Assembly (NCBI RefSeq): GCF_022549775.1
Contig: NZ_JAKZGP010000044.1
Coordinates: 1-43,376 of the forward strand
DNA from: Belliella filtrata
GTDB taxonomy: Bacteria > Bacteroidota > Bacteroidia > Cytophagales > Cyclobacteriaceae
DNA: 43,376 nt
Direction of reading: 5' to 3'
Notes under the pieces: generated by a model
The model's input: the letters and a program-made list of their open reading frames with translations, nothing else
Database searches by the model: none
What the model was told of the DNA's origin: nothing
Part shown: positions 32,478 to 41,868 of the stretch, piece by piece
Position numbering within the stretch: the stretch's first letter is position 1
Layout of the letters: each line of letters begins with the position of its first letter
Program-made: the position numbers and the translations under genes

Positions 32478-35400
32478 ATGAAAAAAACTTTACTTATTTA
32501 CCTAATTTCTCTACTAATTGTAAATTTCTCATGGGTTTCCTCTGGTTTTTCACAATATATAGTAATTGATTTTGAGAATCCGCCTAGTATTGGTGCAGTT
32601 CAATCCATTTCAGTTGATGGTTTTACATTTGCTGCAACCTTGACTAACAATACTTATATTGGTTTCTTAACTAATCTTCCAGAATTATCAGGATCAAACA
32701 ATTCCACAGTTTTGGTTGATACTAATATAGAAGTTGGTGGATTGACTATCTGGACAATTTCTAGAGATAATGGAGAAGGTTTTCAATTTAGTAGCATATA
32801 TATTCAAGAAAGAGGTTTTGGATCATTGGATGGTTATATTACAGGATATAAAGAAGGAGTTCCGACAGGTGCTAGTAAACCTATTAGCTTCAATGGGGTA
32901 CAGGATTTTTCAGATGACCCTGATTTTTTTGATGTAGATGAAATTCAGATTGAAGCAGATGATTTTTTTGTAGCTATAGATGATTTCACTTATGGTTCTG
33001 CTATCGATCCAGTAGATAATATCGCTCCAACAGATATTTTATTGGATAATTCTAGTGTAGCTGAAAACGAAGCTGTAGGCTCCTTAGTAGGGCTGTTGTC
33101 AGCTGAAGATCCAGATATAGGGGATACTTTTACATTTAGTCTGGTATCGGGTGCTGGCGATGAGGATAATAGTTCATTCAGCATTATAGGGAATGAACTT
33201 AGGACAGCCGAAGTCTTTGATTTTGAGACTAAAAGTTCATATAATATCCGTATTCGTGTGATAGATTCAGGCGGTTTGTTTTTTGAAAAACTGTTTACAA
33301 TAAGTGTATTAAATGTCAATGAAAATCCTTCTGTAATTGCGCCTTTGACGATCTCAGTTTTTGAAGATCAAGCGCAGGCTTTAACAGGAATTTCATTTTC
33401 TGATCCTGATTCAGGAATTAATCCAGTAACAGCAACTTTTACTGTAGATAGTGGAAGTCTTGCCGCAACGTCAGCAAATGGAGTGACGGTAACAGGTTCT
33501 TCGGACAACTTGGAATTGGAGGGAAGTCTTTCAGATATTAATGATTTCATTTCAGCAGGTAATTTGATATTTACCACAGCCTTGAATGCTACCTCTGATG
33601 TAACATTGACAATTATTATCAACGATAATGGCCATTCTGGTATAGGAGGAGCGCTAACTGATCAGGCAAGTGTTAACATCCAAGTCACAGCCGTGAACGA
33701 TGCTCCTGTTAATTCAGTACCAGGAACTCAACAAGTTGATCAGAATAGCGCTCTTGTGTTTTCAAGTGCCAATGGCAACCCGATTAGTGTAAGCGATGTA
33801 GACGCTGGTGGAGCAAGCATTAAAATATCCTTAGCAGTCACCAATGGTGTTTTAACACTATCAGGATCCACAGGTTTAAATTTTACCTCAGGGACGGGAG
33901 TAAATAATTCTACCATGGTTTTTGAAGGCTCAATTACTAATATTAATGTGGCTTTGGAGGGGATGGTATTCACTCCAACTTCAGGATTCAGTGGATCAGC
34001 AACGCTAACAATCACCAGCGATGACCAGGGTTTCTCCGGATCAGGTGGTGCACTAACGGCAACTGATGAAGTATTAATCAATGTGAACATTGTTGCTCCT
34101 GTAATATCTTCGGTAACTGTACCATCAGACGGTGTGTACGCTATAGGTGAAAATTTGGATTTCACCTTGAACTTTTCTGAAGTAGTGACTGTCAACGGTT
34201 CACCCCAGCTCAGTCTGACAATCGGGTCTACAACAAGACAAGCAACTTACATTTCTGGTTCAGGTACCAATGCATTGGTATTCAGATATACCGTTCAAAG
34301 CGGAGACCTTGATTTGAATGGAATCCTTGCTGGAACACTTTCTCTTAATGGTGGGACAATAAGGGATTTTGCTGATAATAATGCTAACCTAACCTTGAAT
34401 GCAATAGGTAGTACAGCTCAAGTTTTGGTGGATGGGGTTAGGCCAACCGTTTCCAGTTTGAGTTTGAGCAATACCACTTATGCAATTGGACAAACGGGAA
34501 CACTTACAGTGGTGTTTAGCGAAAGAATCGCTGGGCTAGAAACTAATGATTTCACTGTGTCTAATGGTACTTTATCTGGCTTGTCTTCCTCAGATGGAGG
34601 GATCACTTGGACAGCAACATTTACCCCTTCAAGTAATGTGCAACAAACGGTCAATCTTATCACCCTTGATAATACAGGCTATACAGACCTGGCAGGAAAT
34701 GCAGGTACAGGAACTACAGACTCCAATAATTATGCAATTGATACGCAGCGACCTACAGCTACCGTCGCAATTGCAGAAAATGTAATTGCGATTGGAGATA
34801 CACCTTTGGTTACCATAACTTTCAGTGAAGCAATAACGGGACTAACCCTGGCTGATTTTCTTGTAGCAAATGGAAGTCTGAGTAATTTGTTAACTACTGA
34901 TGGAGGAATCACTTGGACCGCTTTATTGACTCCAGATAATGGAGTGAATGATATGACCAATGTAATAACCTTAGACAACACAGGTTTTCAGGATTTTGCT
35001 GGTAATACAGGTATAGGAACAACTGACTCTAATAACTATACAATTGATACCCAGAGACCTACTGCAATCATAGTAGTGGCCGATACTCAACTTATTATTG
35101 GGGATGTTTCCGTGGTGACCATCACCTTTAGTGAAGCAGTCACAGGCCTAACACTGACTGATTTCTCTGTAGCGAATGGAATCTTAAGTGATTTAAGTAG
35201 CGCTGATGGAGGAATCACTTGGACTGCTTTATTGACTCCTGATAATGGAGTGAATGATCCAACTAATGTGATTGTCTTAGATAATACTGAATTTCAGGAT
35301 TCTTTTGGTAATACAGGCGTAGGAATCACCAACTCCAATAATTATGCTGTGATTACCACCACACCCACAGCTACGCTCATTATAAGTGATACCCAGCTAA

Positions 35401-38400
35401 TAATTGGAGAAACCACTACCTTGACCATTACATTCAGCGAAGCAGTAACAGGATTGGTAATTTCTGACTTTACAGTAGCCAATGGAGTTTTGAGCGGTTT
35501 GACATCTTCCGATGGTGGGATCACTTGGACAGCAACCTTGACGCCGAGCAATGGAGTGGATAATCCGACAAATGTGATTACGCTTGATAATACAAGTTAT
35601 CAAAGTGTTTCAGGAAATGCAGGTACAGGAACTACAGATTCCAATAATTATGCAATTGATACGCAGCGACCTACTGCAACCATAACAGTAGCTGATGATC
35701 AATTGACAGTAGGAGAAACAACTTCAGTTACAATTATATTTAGCGAAGCTGTTACAGGCTTAACCCTTGCAGATTTCTCAGTATCCAATGGGATTTTGAC
35801 GAGCTTGAGTACTAATGATAATATTACTTATACTGCGACATTGACGCCCACAATAAATACGGAGCAAGCGACCAATTTAATTACCTTGGACAATACTGGC
35901 TACCAAGATGTGCCGGGTAATACGGGGATAGGTGCTACTGATTCAAACAATTATCTGGTAGACACTAGACCTCCATTGGTTCAAACTCAGGATTTAACTG
36001 TTCAGTTGGGAGTAGATGGTACGGCAAGTATTTTAGCCAGTCAGGTTGATAATAACAGTATTGATGGATTTGGTATAGCTAGTGTTTCGGTTAACCAGAC
36101 TAGCTTCGATTGTAGCGATGTTGGACCTAACACATTGACCCTAACAGTTACAGATAACAATGGCAATCAAGCAACAGGAACTGCAATAGTTACGGTGGAA
36201 GATGTTACTGGTCCTGAGGTTACAACTCAAAATATAAGTATCCAGCTTGATACATCAGGAAGTGCAAGTATAAATGCAATTGATCTTGTTTTCGAAAGTA
36301 CAGATGCATGTGGTGTCTCAAGTACTACTGCTAGCCAAACCGACTTTGATAGCAATGATATTGGAGAAAATATCATCTCTGTTACAGTTACGGATACAAA
36401 TGGTAATTCAACTACTGCAACTGCAATTGTTGAAGTATTAGCAATTGATATCACAGGCATCACATTCGAGGATCAAAGTTTTGTCTTTGACGGAACAGAG
36501 AAGTCACTTGAAATCACTGGTACACTACCAGCAGGAACTTCTGTGGCTTATGATAACAATACCAGAACTGATGTAGGAACACAGGAAGCTACTGCAACGA
36601 TCTCAGGAAGCAATTATACCACCTTGGTACTGACAGCTGATCTGACCATCACTCCAGCAACAATCACAGGCATCACGTTCGAGAATCAGAGTTTTGTCTT
36701 TGACGGAACAGAAAAATCCATAGAGATCACTGGCACTTTACCAGTAGGCACTTCTGTAGCTTATGATAACAATACCAGAACAGATGTAGGAACACAGGAA
36801 GCTACTGCAACGATCTCAGGAAGCAATTATACCACCTTGGTGCTTACAGCTAATCTGACGATCACTCCAGCAACAATCACAGGTATTACATTCGAAGATG
36901 GAAGTTTTGTCTTTGACGGAACAGAAAAATCCATAGAGATCACTGGCACTTTACCAGTAGGCACTTCTGTAGCTTATGATAACAATACCAGAACTGATGT
37001 AGGAACACAGGAAGCTACTGCAACGATCTCAGGAAGCAATTATACCACCTTGGTGCTTACAGCTGATCTGACGATCACTCCAGCAACAATCACAGGTATT
37101 ACATTCGAAGATGGAAGTTTTGTATATGATGGCACAGAAAAATCCATAGAGATCACTGGCACTTTACCAGTAGGCACTTCTGTCTCCTATGAAAATAATA
37201 CCAGAACAAATGTAGGAACACAGGAAGCTACTGCAACGATCACAGGAAGCAATTATACTACCTTGGTGCTTACAGCTGACCTGACGATCACTCCAGCAAC
37301 AATCACAGGCATCACTTTCGAAGACGGTGATTTTGTCTTTGATGGCACAGAAAAATCTCTTGAAATCACTGGCACTTTACCAGCAGGCACTTCTGTCTCC
37401 TATGAAAATAATACCAGAACAAATGTAGGAACACAGGAAGCTACTGCAACGATCACAGGAAGCAATTATACCACCTTGGTGCTTACAGCTGATCTGACGA
37501 TCACCCCAGCAACAATCACAGGTGTTACTTTTGAGGATGGAAGTTTTGTCTTTGACGGAACAGTGAAATCCATAGAGATCACTGGCACTTTACCAGTAGG
37601 CACTTCTGTAGCTTATGATAACAATACCAGAACTGATGTAGGAACGCAGGGAGCTACTGCAACGATCTCAGGAAGCAATTATACCACCTTGGTACTGACA
37701 GCTGATCTGACGATCACTCCAGCAACAATCACAGGTGTTACTTTTGAGGATGGAAGTTTTGTCTTTGACGGAACAGAGAGGTCACTTGAAATCACTGGCA
37801 CTTTACCAGCAGGCACTTCTGTAGCTTATGATAACAATACCAGAACAGATATAGGAACACAGGAGGCTATTGCAACGATCACTGGTGACAACTTCACGTC
37901 GTTGGTTTTGACAGCTGACCTGACCATTACACCTGCTGTGTTAGAAATTAACCCTACGCTAAATCAAGGGAAAGTTTACGGAGAAAGTGACCCAATGCTA
38001 ACCTTTACTGCTACTGGTTTCGGTAGTGGAGATGATGAAGCAATTTTAACAGGTTCAATTGTAAGGGTTGCAGGAGAGCATGTAGGAAGCTACGCGATTA
38101 CGCAAGGATCACTTGATGCTGGGGCTAACTATTCCATTTTATTTAATGAAGTAGATTTCCACATCACGCAAGCCCAATTGACCATCACAGCAGCTGATCA
38201 GACCAAGGTATATGGTACAGCAAATCCATCCTTGACTTTCAGCTATGATGGATTAGTAAATGGAGATACCAAAGTGACAACAGAACCAAGTATCAGCACC
38301 TCAGCAACAGCAAGTTCAGCAGTTGGAACCTATCCAATCACCTTGACAGGTGGCGAAGATGATAACTATGAGATCACTTTGGTAGCAGGAGCATTGGAAG

Positions 38401-39461
38401 TGACAAAAGCAACGCTAACAATCACAGCAGATAGCCAAATCAAACCATTTGGGGTTGAAGATCCAGCCTTGACTTATCAAGTGTCAGGATTAGTAAATGG
38501 TGATCAACTGGCAACCATAACTGGTTCTCTTCAGAGAGCAGTTGGTGAGGAGCCTGGTAGCTATGCTATAGGCCTAGGAAGCTTGTCAGCAGGAGCGAAT
38601 TATACCATCAACTTTGTTTCAGCAGATTTAACAATCACAGCTTCTGAAATAGACATGGTATTCCAGCCTGCAAATGTAGAAACCGCATGGGGTCAGGAAC
38701 CAGCTTTACCTTCAAGTATCGGGGTGATGACTGCTGATGGTCAAGTATTATCATTCCCGATTACTTGGAACCTATCACCATTGAACATCTACGCAAGAGG
38801 AGATTACGCACTCGAAGCAGTGATCAACCTATCAGAAGGCTACACAAATCCTATGGAATTGATGGCTAATGTGACGGTAACAGTACTACCAAAACCAGCA
38901 CCGCAAGACTTGCTATTGGATAACTTATCCTTCAGAGCCGATAGTAAAAACTATCAGGTTAGGGTAGGGGGACTTAGTGTGGTAGACCCTGTAGATAATG
39001 TACATAGCATCGAGCTGGTACAGGGCGCCTATGAAAGTAGCTTCTTTGCAATCATCAACAATGCCTTGTACTGGAACACCACCGCAAGGGTAGAAGGGAA
39101 GAAAACCTTCGAAGTGCTCATCAGAGTCACAGATAGAGATGGCAATGTGATAGAGAAGGTGTTCACGATCGAAAGAACAAGAGAATCAGTTTCCGCAATT
39201 GAAATTTACAACTCTTTCAGCCCTAATGGTGATGGTACCAATGATACTTGGGGAGTACCAGAATTGAGGTATTACAGTGGCGTGGTGATCCAAGTGTTCG
39301 AGAGAAGTGGTAAGCGCTTGTTCTACACGCAAAACCCTGATATCAAATGGGATGGTTTCTTTGAAACCATAGCGTTACCTACAGGTACTTACTACTGGAC
39401 AGTAGAAGTGAAAGAGACGGGAGAAGTGAGAAAGGGCATGTTGAATCTATTTAGAAAGTAA
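32478..39461 (+). CDS. Giant type IX-secreted modular adhesin (MBG/Ig-like/cadherin repeats)
   Basis: A 2,327-residue surface protein. I start at ATG 32478, which opens a good signal peptide (MKKTLLIYLISLLIVNFSW, ending GFSQ); the frame extends 8 codons further. In order there are an N-terminal domain (27-175), a cadherin-like domain (about 180-280; ILLDNSSVAENEAVGSLVG), VCBS-like and further Ig-like domains (to about 654), five Ig-like repeats of about 103 residues (655-1163; VTITFSEAVTGLTLADF), two HYR-like repeats (to 1320), seven near-identical 71-residue repeats (1325-1821; FVFDGTEKSLEITGTLP), three MBG-type domains (KVYGESDPMLTF) and a C-terminal type B sorting domain (about 2241-2327; NSFSPNGDGTNDTW, VFERSGKRLF, LPTGTYYWTVEV). 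It is probably exported by type IX secretion and attached to the surface; the PorP/SprF gene follows. Confidence 0.95.
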   Translation: MKKTLLIYLISLLIVNFSWVSSGFSQYIVIDFENPPSIGAVQSISVDGFTFAATLTNNTYIGFLTNLPELSGSNNSTVLVDTNIEVGGLTIWTISRDNGEGFQFSSIYIQERGFGSLDGYITGYKEGVPTGASKPISFNGVQDFSDDPDFFDVDEIQIEADDFFVAIDDFTYGSAIDPVDNIAPTDILLDNSSVAENEAVGSLVGLLSAEDPDIGDTFTFSLVSGAGDEDNSSFSIIGNELRTAEVFDFETKSSYNIRIRVIDSGGLFFEKLFTISVLNVNENPSVIAPLTISVFEDQAQALTGISFSDPDSGINPVTATFTVDSGSLAATSANGVTVTGSSDNLELEGSLSDINDFISAGNLIFTTALNATSDVTLTIIINDNGHSGIGGALTDQASVNIQVTAVNDAPVNSVPGTQQVDQNSALVFSSANGNPISVSDVDAGGASIKISLAVTNGVLTLSGSTGLNFTSGTGVNNSTMVFEGSITNINVALEGMVFTPTSGFSGSATLTITSDDQGFSGSGGALTATDEVLINVNIVAPVISSVTVPSDGVYAIGENLDFTLNFSEVVTVNGSPQLSLTIGSTTRQATYISGSGTNALVFRYTVQSGDLDLNGILAGTLSLNGGTIRDFADNNANLTLNAIGSTAQVLVDGVRPTVSSLSLSNTTYAIGQTGTLTVVFSERIAGLETNDFTVSNGTLSGLSSSDGGITWTATFTPSSNVQQTVNLITLDNTGYTDLAGNAGTGTTDSNNYAIDTQRPTATVAIAENVIAIGDTPLVTITFSEAITGLTLADFLVANGSLSNLLTTDGGITWTALLTPDNGVNDMTNVITLDNTGFQDFAGNTGIGTTDSNNYTIDTQRPTAIIVVADTQLIIGDVSVVTITFSEAVTGLTLTDFSVANGILSDLSSADGGITWTALLTPDNGVNDPTNVIVLDNTEFQDSFGNTGVGITNSNNYAVITTTPTATLIISDTQLIIGETTTLTITFSEAVTGLVISDFTVANGVLSGLTSSDGGITWTATLTPSNGVDNPTNVITLDNTSYQSVSGNAGTGTTDSNNYAIDTQRPTATITVADDQLTVGETTSVTIIFSEAVTGLTLADFSVSNGILTSLSTNDNITYTATLTPTINTEQATNLITLDNTGYQDVPGNTGIGATDSNNYLVDTRPPLVQTQDLTVQLGVDGTASILASQVDNNSIDGFGIASVSVNQTSFDCSDVGPNTLTLTVTDNNGNQATGTAIVTVEDVTGPEVTTQNISIQLDTSGSASINAIDLVFESTDACGVSSTTASQTDFDSNDIGENIISVTVTDTNGNSTTATAIVEVLAIDITGITFEDQSFVFDGTEKSLEITGTLPAGTSVAYDNNTRTDVGTQEATATISGSNYTTLVLTADLTITPATITGITFENQSFVFDGTEKSIEITGTLPVGTSVAYDNNTRTDVGTQEATATISGSNYTTLVLTANLTITPATITGITFEDGSFVFDGTEKSIEITGTLPVGTSVAYDNNTRTDVGTQEATATISGSNYTTLVLTADLTITPATITGITFEDGSFVYDGTEKSIEITGTLPVGTSVSYENNTRTNVGTQEATATITGSNYTTLVLTADLTITPATITGITFEDGDFVFDGTEKSLEITGTLPAGTSVSYENNTRTNVGTQEATATITGSNYTTLVLTADLTITPATITGVTFEDGSFVFDGTVKSIEITGTLPVGTSVAYDNNTRTDVGTQGATATISGSNYTTLVLTADLTITPATITGVTFEDGSFVFDGTERSLEITGTLPAGTSVAYDNNTRTDIGTQEAIATITGDNFTSLVLTADLTITPAVLEINPTLNQGKVYGESDPMLTFTATGFGSGDDEAILTGSIVRVAGEHVGSYAITQGSLDAGANYSILFNEVDFHITQAQLTITAADQTKVYGTANPSLTFSYDGLVNGDTKVTTEPSISTSATASSAVGTYPITLTGGEDDNYEITLVAGALEVTKATLTITADSQIKPFGVEDPALTYQVSGLVNGDQLATITGSLQRAVGEEPGSYAIGLGSLSAGANYTINFVSADLTITASEIDMVFQPANVETAWGQEPALPSSIGVMTADGQVLSFPITWNLSPLNIYARGDYALEAVINLSEGYTNPMELMANVTVTVLPKPAPQDLLLDNLSFRADSKNYQVRVGGLSVVDPVDNVHSIELVQGAYESSFFAIINNALYWNTTARVEGKKTFEVLIRVTDRDGNVIEKVFTIERTRESVSAIEIYNSFSPNGDGTNDTWGVPELRYYSGVVIQVFERSGKRLFYTQNPDIKWDGFFETIALPTGTYYWTVEVKETGEVRKGMLNLFRK
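36450..37940 (+). repeat. Seven tandem 213-bp coding repeats
   Basis: Units start at about 36450, 36663, 36876, 37089, 37302, 37515 and 37728; each encodes 71 residues beginning ITGITFEDxSFVFDGTEKS and ending TADLTITPAT. Units 2-6 are nearly identical at DNA level, the outer ones slightly less, indicating recent expansion or homogenisation. Confidence 0.92.
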
Positions 39462-39478
39462 TAGAAATAATGAAAGAC

Positions 39479-39514
39479 GAAGGAAGAAGGATGAAATATC
39501 CCTTCCTTCTTTTT
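39479..39514 (+). terminator. Terminator after the adhesin gene
   Basis: GAAGGAAG...CTTCCTTC hairpin followed by TTTTT. Downstream, TTTAACG-type microrepeats (39529-39556) lead to the PorP start. Confidence 0.55.
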
Positions 39515-39566
39515 CACAATCAACAACATTTTAACGCCTAACATTTAACGTTTAACAAGATTGATC

Positions 39567-40508
39567 ATGAAAAAAATATACCTACTCTTTATTGCAATTA
39601 CAATGAGCATGTCATCATTTGCTCAATCAAGAAAATATGTGTCTCAGTTTAGCCACATGCAGAGTTATTTCAATCCTGCATTAACAGGCTATGAAGGGTC
39701 GAATTTCCGTGGTTTGATCAGAAATCAATGGGTGGGGTTTGAAGGAGCTCCGATGACATATTTTGGGAGTTTGGAGTTTGACATTGCAGACTTTTCCAAA
39801 GGTGCAGATCCAAATAAGAATGCTTTAGGGTTCAATGTGCTCCATGATCAATATGGGGCATTTGTAGAGACCGAGATGATAGGTTCCTATGCTTCTAGGA
39901 TTCAAGTAGGAGAGAAGACAGCTATCCGTTTGGGTATGGGTGTGAGCTACAATCAAGTGAGGCTAGACGGTAACAGCCTGACCACAGAGCAAGCTAGCGA
40001 TCCAGTTATAGGGCAATACTTGAACAGCTTTGCCAACATGCAAGTGTTAGATTTCAATATCGGTATGGCACTAACCCATCCAAATTATTATGTTTCCTAT
40101 GCCGTCTCAAATGTAAACAAAGGAGCTATCAACTCAGGAGACGTATTCACGGAAAGAAAACCAAGAGTGGGAATCTTCCAAGCGGGCTACAGGAATGCAT
40201 TGAGTCAAAACTTGGCTTTGGCAACAAACTTCATGTATAGAACACAGCAAGATTTGCCAGATAACATTGAGTTCAATTTCAAAGTATTAATGATGGATAG
40301 AATATGGCTAGGTGGAGGACATAGGATCGATTATGCAAACAATTTCCAGCTTGGAGTCTTGTTTCCAATGATCAGGATAGGCTATGTCTATGAATTGCCA
40401 ATGAACAAATCTTACCTCTTGCCAAATACTACACATGAGTTCTTAGCTGTGATTCCATTGTTCAAGAAAAACATCCGGTCAGACAGGAGAGAGGTTTTGA
40501 TTTGGTAA
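39567..40508 (+). CDS. PorP/SprF-family type IX secretion outer-membrane protein
   Basis: A 313-residue barrel protein. ATG 39567 gives the signal peptide MKKIYLLFIAITMSMSSFAQ. The family signature follows: FSHMQSYFNPALTGYEGSNF and RNQWVGFEGAPMTYFGSLEF. Then FNVLHDQYGAFVETEMIGSY, VSYNQVRLDG and the C-terminal FQLGVLFPMIRIGYVYELPM. PorP/SprF proteins accompany large type IX substrates with gliding-type sorting domains and are thought to help display or anchor them. Its position behind the giant adhesin is the standard pairing. Confidence 0.95.
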   Translation: MKKIYLLFIAITMSMSSFAQSRKYVSQFSHMQSYFNPALTGYEGSNFRGLIRNQWVGFEGAPMTYFGSLEFDIADFSKGADPNKNALGFNVLHDQYGAFVETEMIGSYASRIQVGEKTAIRLGMGVSYNQVRLDGNSLTTEQASDPVIGQYLNSFANMQVLDFNIGMALTHPNYYVSYAVSNVNKGAINSGDVFTERKPRVGIFQAGYRNALSQNLALATNFMYRTQQDLPDNIEFNFKVLMMDRIWLGGGHRIDYANNFQLGVLFPMIRIGYVYELPMNKSYLLPNTTHEFLAVIPLFKKNIRSDRREVLIW

Positions 40509-40789
40509 GAAACCTGACAGGTTTTAGAAAGAGATGTAGTATTAGAAACCTGCCAGGTTTTAAATAAGATTAGTCAAAATAAATGTTATTGTTCAAAACC
40601 TGACAGGTTTTAGTGAGGTGTCATTTGATGTAGAAACCTACCAGATTTTAAAGAAAAGATTGTAATGATAAATGTCATCGTTCGAAATCTGGCAGGTTTT
40701 TGAAGCTAGTATTTGATATAGAAACCTAGCAGGTTTTTCAAAATGATTGTCATATAGAAAAGTTTGAGTCGAAACCAGACAGGTTTTCG
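40509..40789. repeat. Array of seven AAACCTGnCAGGTTT palindromes in 88-bp units
   Basis: Copies start at 40509, 40545, 40594, 40633, 40683, 40721 and 40770. Spacing alternates short and long (36, 49, 39, 50, 38, 49), so every second copy recurs at 85-89 bp, meaning about 3.5 tandem units with two palindromes each. Copies 1-3 are the most perfect; later ones are degenerate. No coding potential. Confidence 0.85.
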
Positions 40790-41203
40790 AATCGCTTTCA
40801 AAAGAGAAAACTTTTTAAACCGTAATTTTTTTAGCTAAAGTATAGGGACTCTACAATTGAAAATTTGAAGCTTCTAGCTTCAGATTTTTTCATTTTTGAC
40901 TAACGAAAAGTTGAATAAAGTAAACAAAGCAGCAAGATTTAAAGAAGTATTTCAATTCACATTAAAAAATTTTTTAAACAAGCCTATTTTTCAAATCTTC
41001 CTTTTTGCATTTCAATTCTGCATAATTGGACTTCTCTGACTTTGTGTTTCAAAAACGGTTTTTGAAACATGTAAAAGTTGAAAAATGACTTAGGAATGGT
41101 GTTATTTACGATAAATAATTCAAATATTTCTTCCCTCACTAAATTTCATTTTATGAATTCGTCAGAGATTTTATGGGGCACTTCAAAAAGTCCTTATAAA
41201 TAC
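40790..41203. other. AT-rich non-coding interval
   Basis: It contains a small hairpin AAGCTTCTAGCTTC near 40867 and an inverted pair AAAACGG/TTTTTGAAAC near 41050, but no convincing gene. The upstream part of the following frame (41078-41203) has no signal features and is probably untranslated. Confidence 0.45.
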
Positions 41204-41599
41204 ATGAAACGTTCAATACTTCAGAATGGTCTCTATACACTTTTTATATTGTTGGTAATTATAGGTTTCATTTTTCCGATGCAAGCTTTTGGGCAGGCTG
41301 GTACTTTAAATTTAACAGAAGTAGGATTTCATGGAAATACATTGACTGATGGCGATGCCTGTTCAATTAATATCCCAGGCATTACCTATAATATCTATGG
41401 AGTTAATTCGAGTGGAGGGAAAATAGGAAATATCCTGGTTTTAGACTATTCTCCCCCAAGAGAGTCACACTATTTCTTTGTTGATGATGGCAGTTACTTT
41501 GGATTGCCAATCAATAGATTGATAATTGAAAGCGGATCAGGAAATTCGTTATCCGAACACCTTCCAACCATTCTCGTCGGTTCAATTTATCCCTGGTGA
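41204..41599 (+). CDS. Short secreted protein, probably a truncated surface protein
   Basis: I start at ATG 41204, which opens a clear signal peptide (MKRSILQNGLYTLFILLVII, ending QAFGQ); the frame extends 42 codons upstream without support. The mature part is about 100 residues, beta-rich (GTLNLTEVGFHGNTLTDGDA, ILVLDYSPPRESHYFFVDDG). No sorting domain is present and the last codons (LPTILVGSIYPW) look unrelated to the rest. It resembles the N-terminus of a larger exported protein cut off by rearrangement. No family is recognised. Confidence 0.5.
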   Translation: MKRSILQNGLYTLFILLVIIGFIFPMQAFGQAGTLNLTEVGFHGNTLTDGDACSINIPGITYNIYGVNSSGGKIGNILVLDYSPPRESHYFFVDDGSYFGLPINRLIIESGSGNSLSEHLPTILVGSIYPW

Positions 41600-41868
41600 G
41601 TTGCTCCCCAGCTGAGCCCACTTCCGTTTCAATTGAACCTTGCAAATTTCAATTCAATAAAATATACATGACTGTCCACTTTCTTGCACGTAGCCAATTA
41701 TTAGGTTATTGGATTAGCAATTTGATATTCTGCTTAAGGGAATTGTTCCCTAATGATGAGTATTCAGAGCTTAATAAAGCTACTTCATATATAACGTGTA
41801 ATATTGCGAATACTCATAAAATATATTTACAAACTGTCTAAAAAGGCAACCACTTACAGTATTTAAAT

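Noticed and set aside
33368..36463. Several antisense frames of 60-150 codons inside the adhesin gene
   Set aside because: Shadow frames produced by the repeated, threonine- and valine-rich coding sequence of the plus strand.
40509..40789. CRISPR array
   Set aside because: The repeats are short palindromes that drift between copies, the spacers are themselves repeated with an 88-bp period, and no cas gene is present.
41596..41841. 81-residue frame between the two truncated surface proteins
   Set aside because: It starts with GTG inside the preceding frame, has no signal or domain and an implausible residue mix; probably non-coding.
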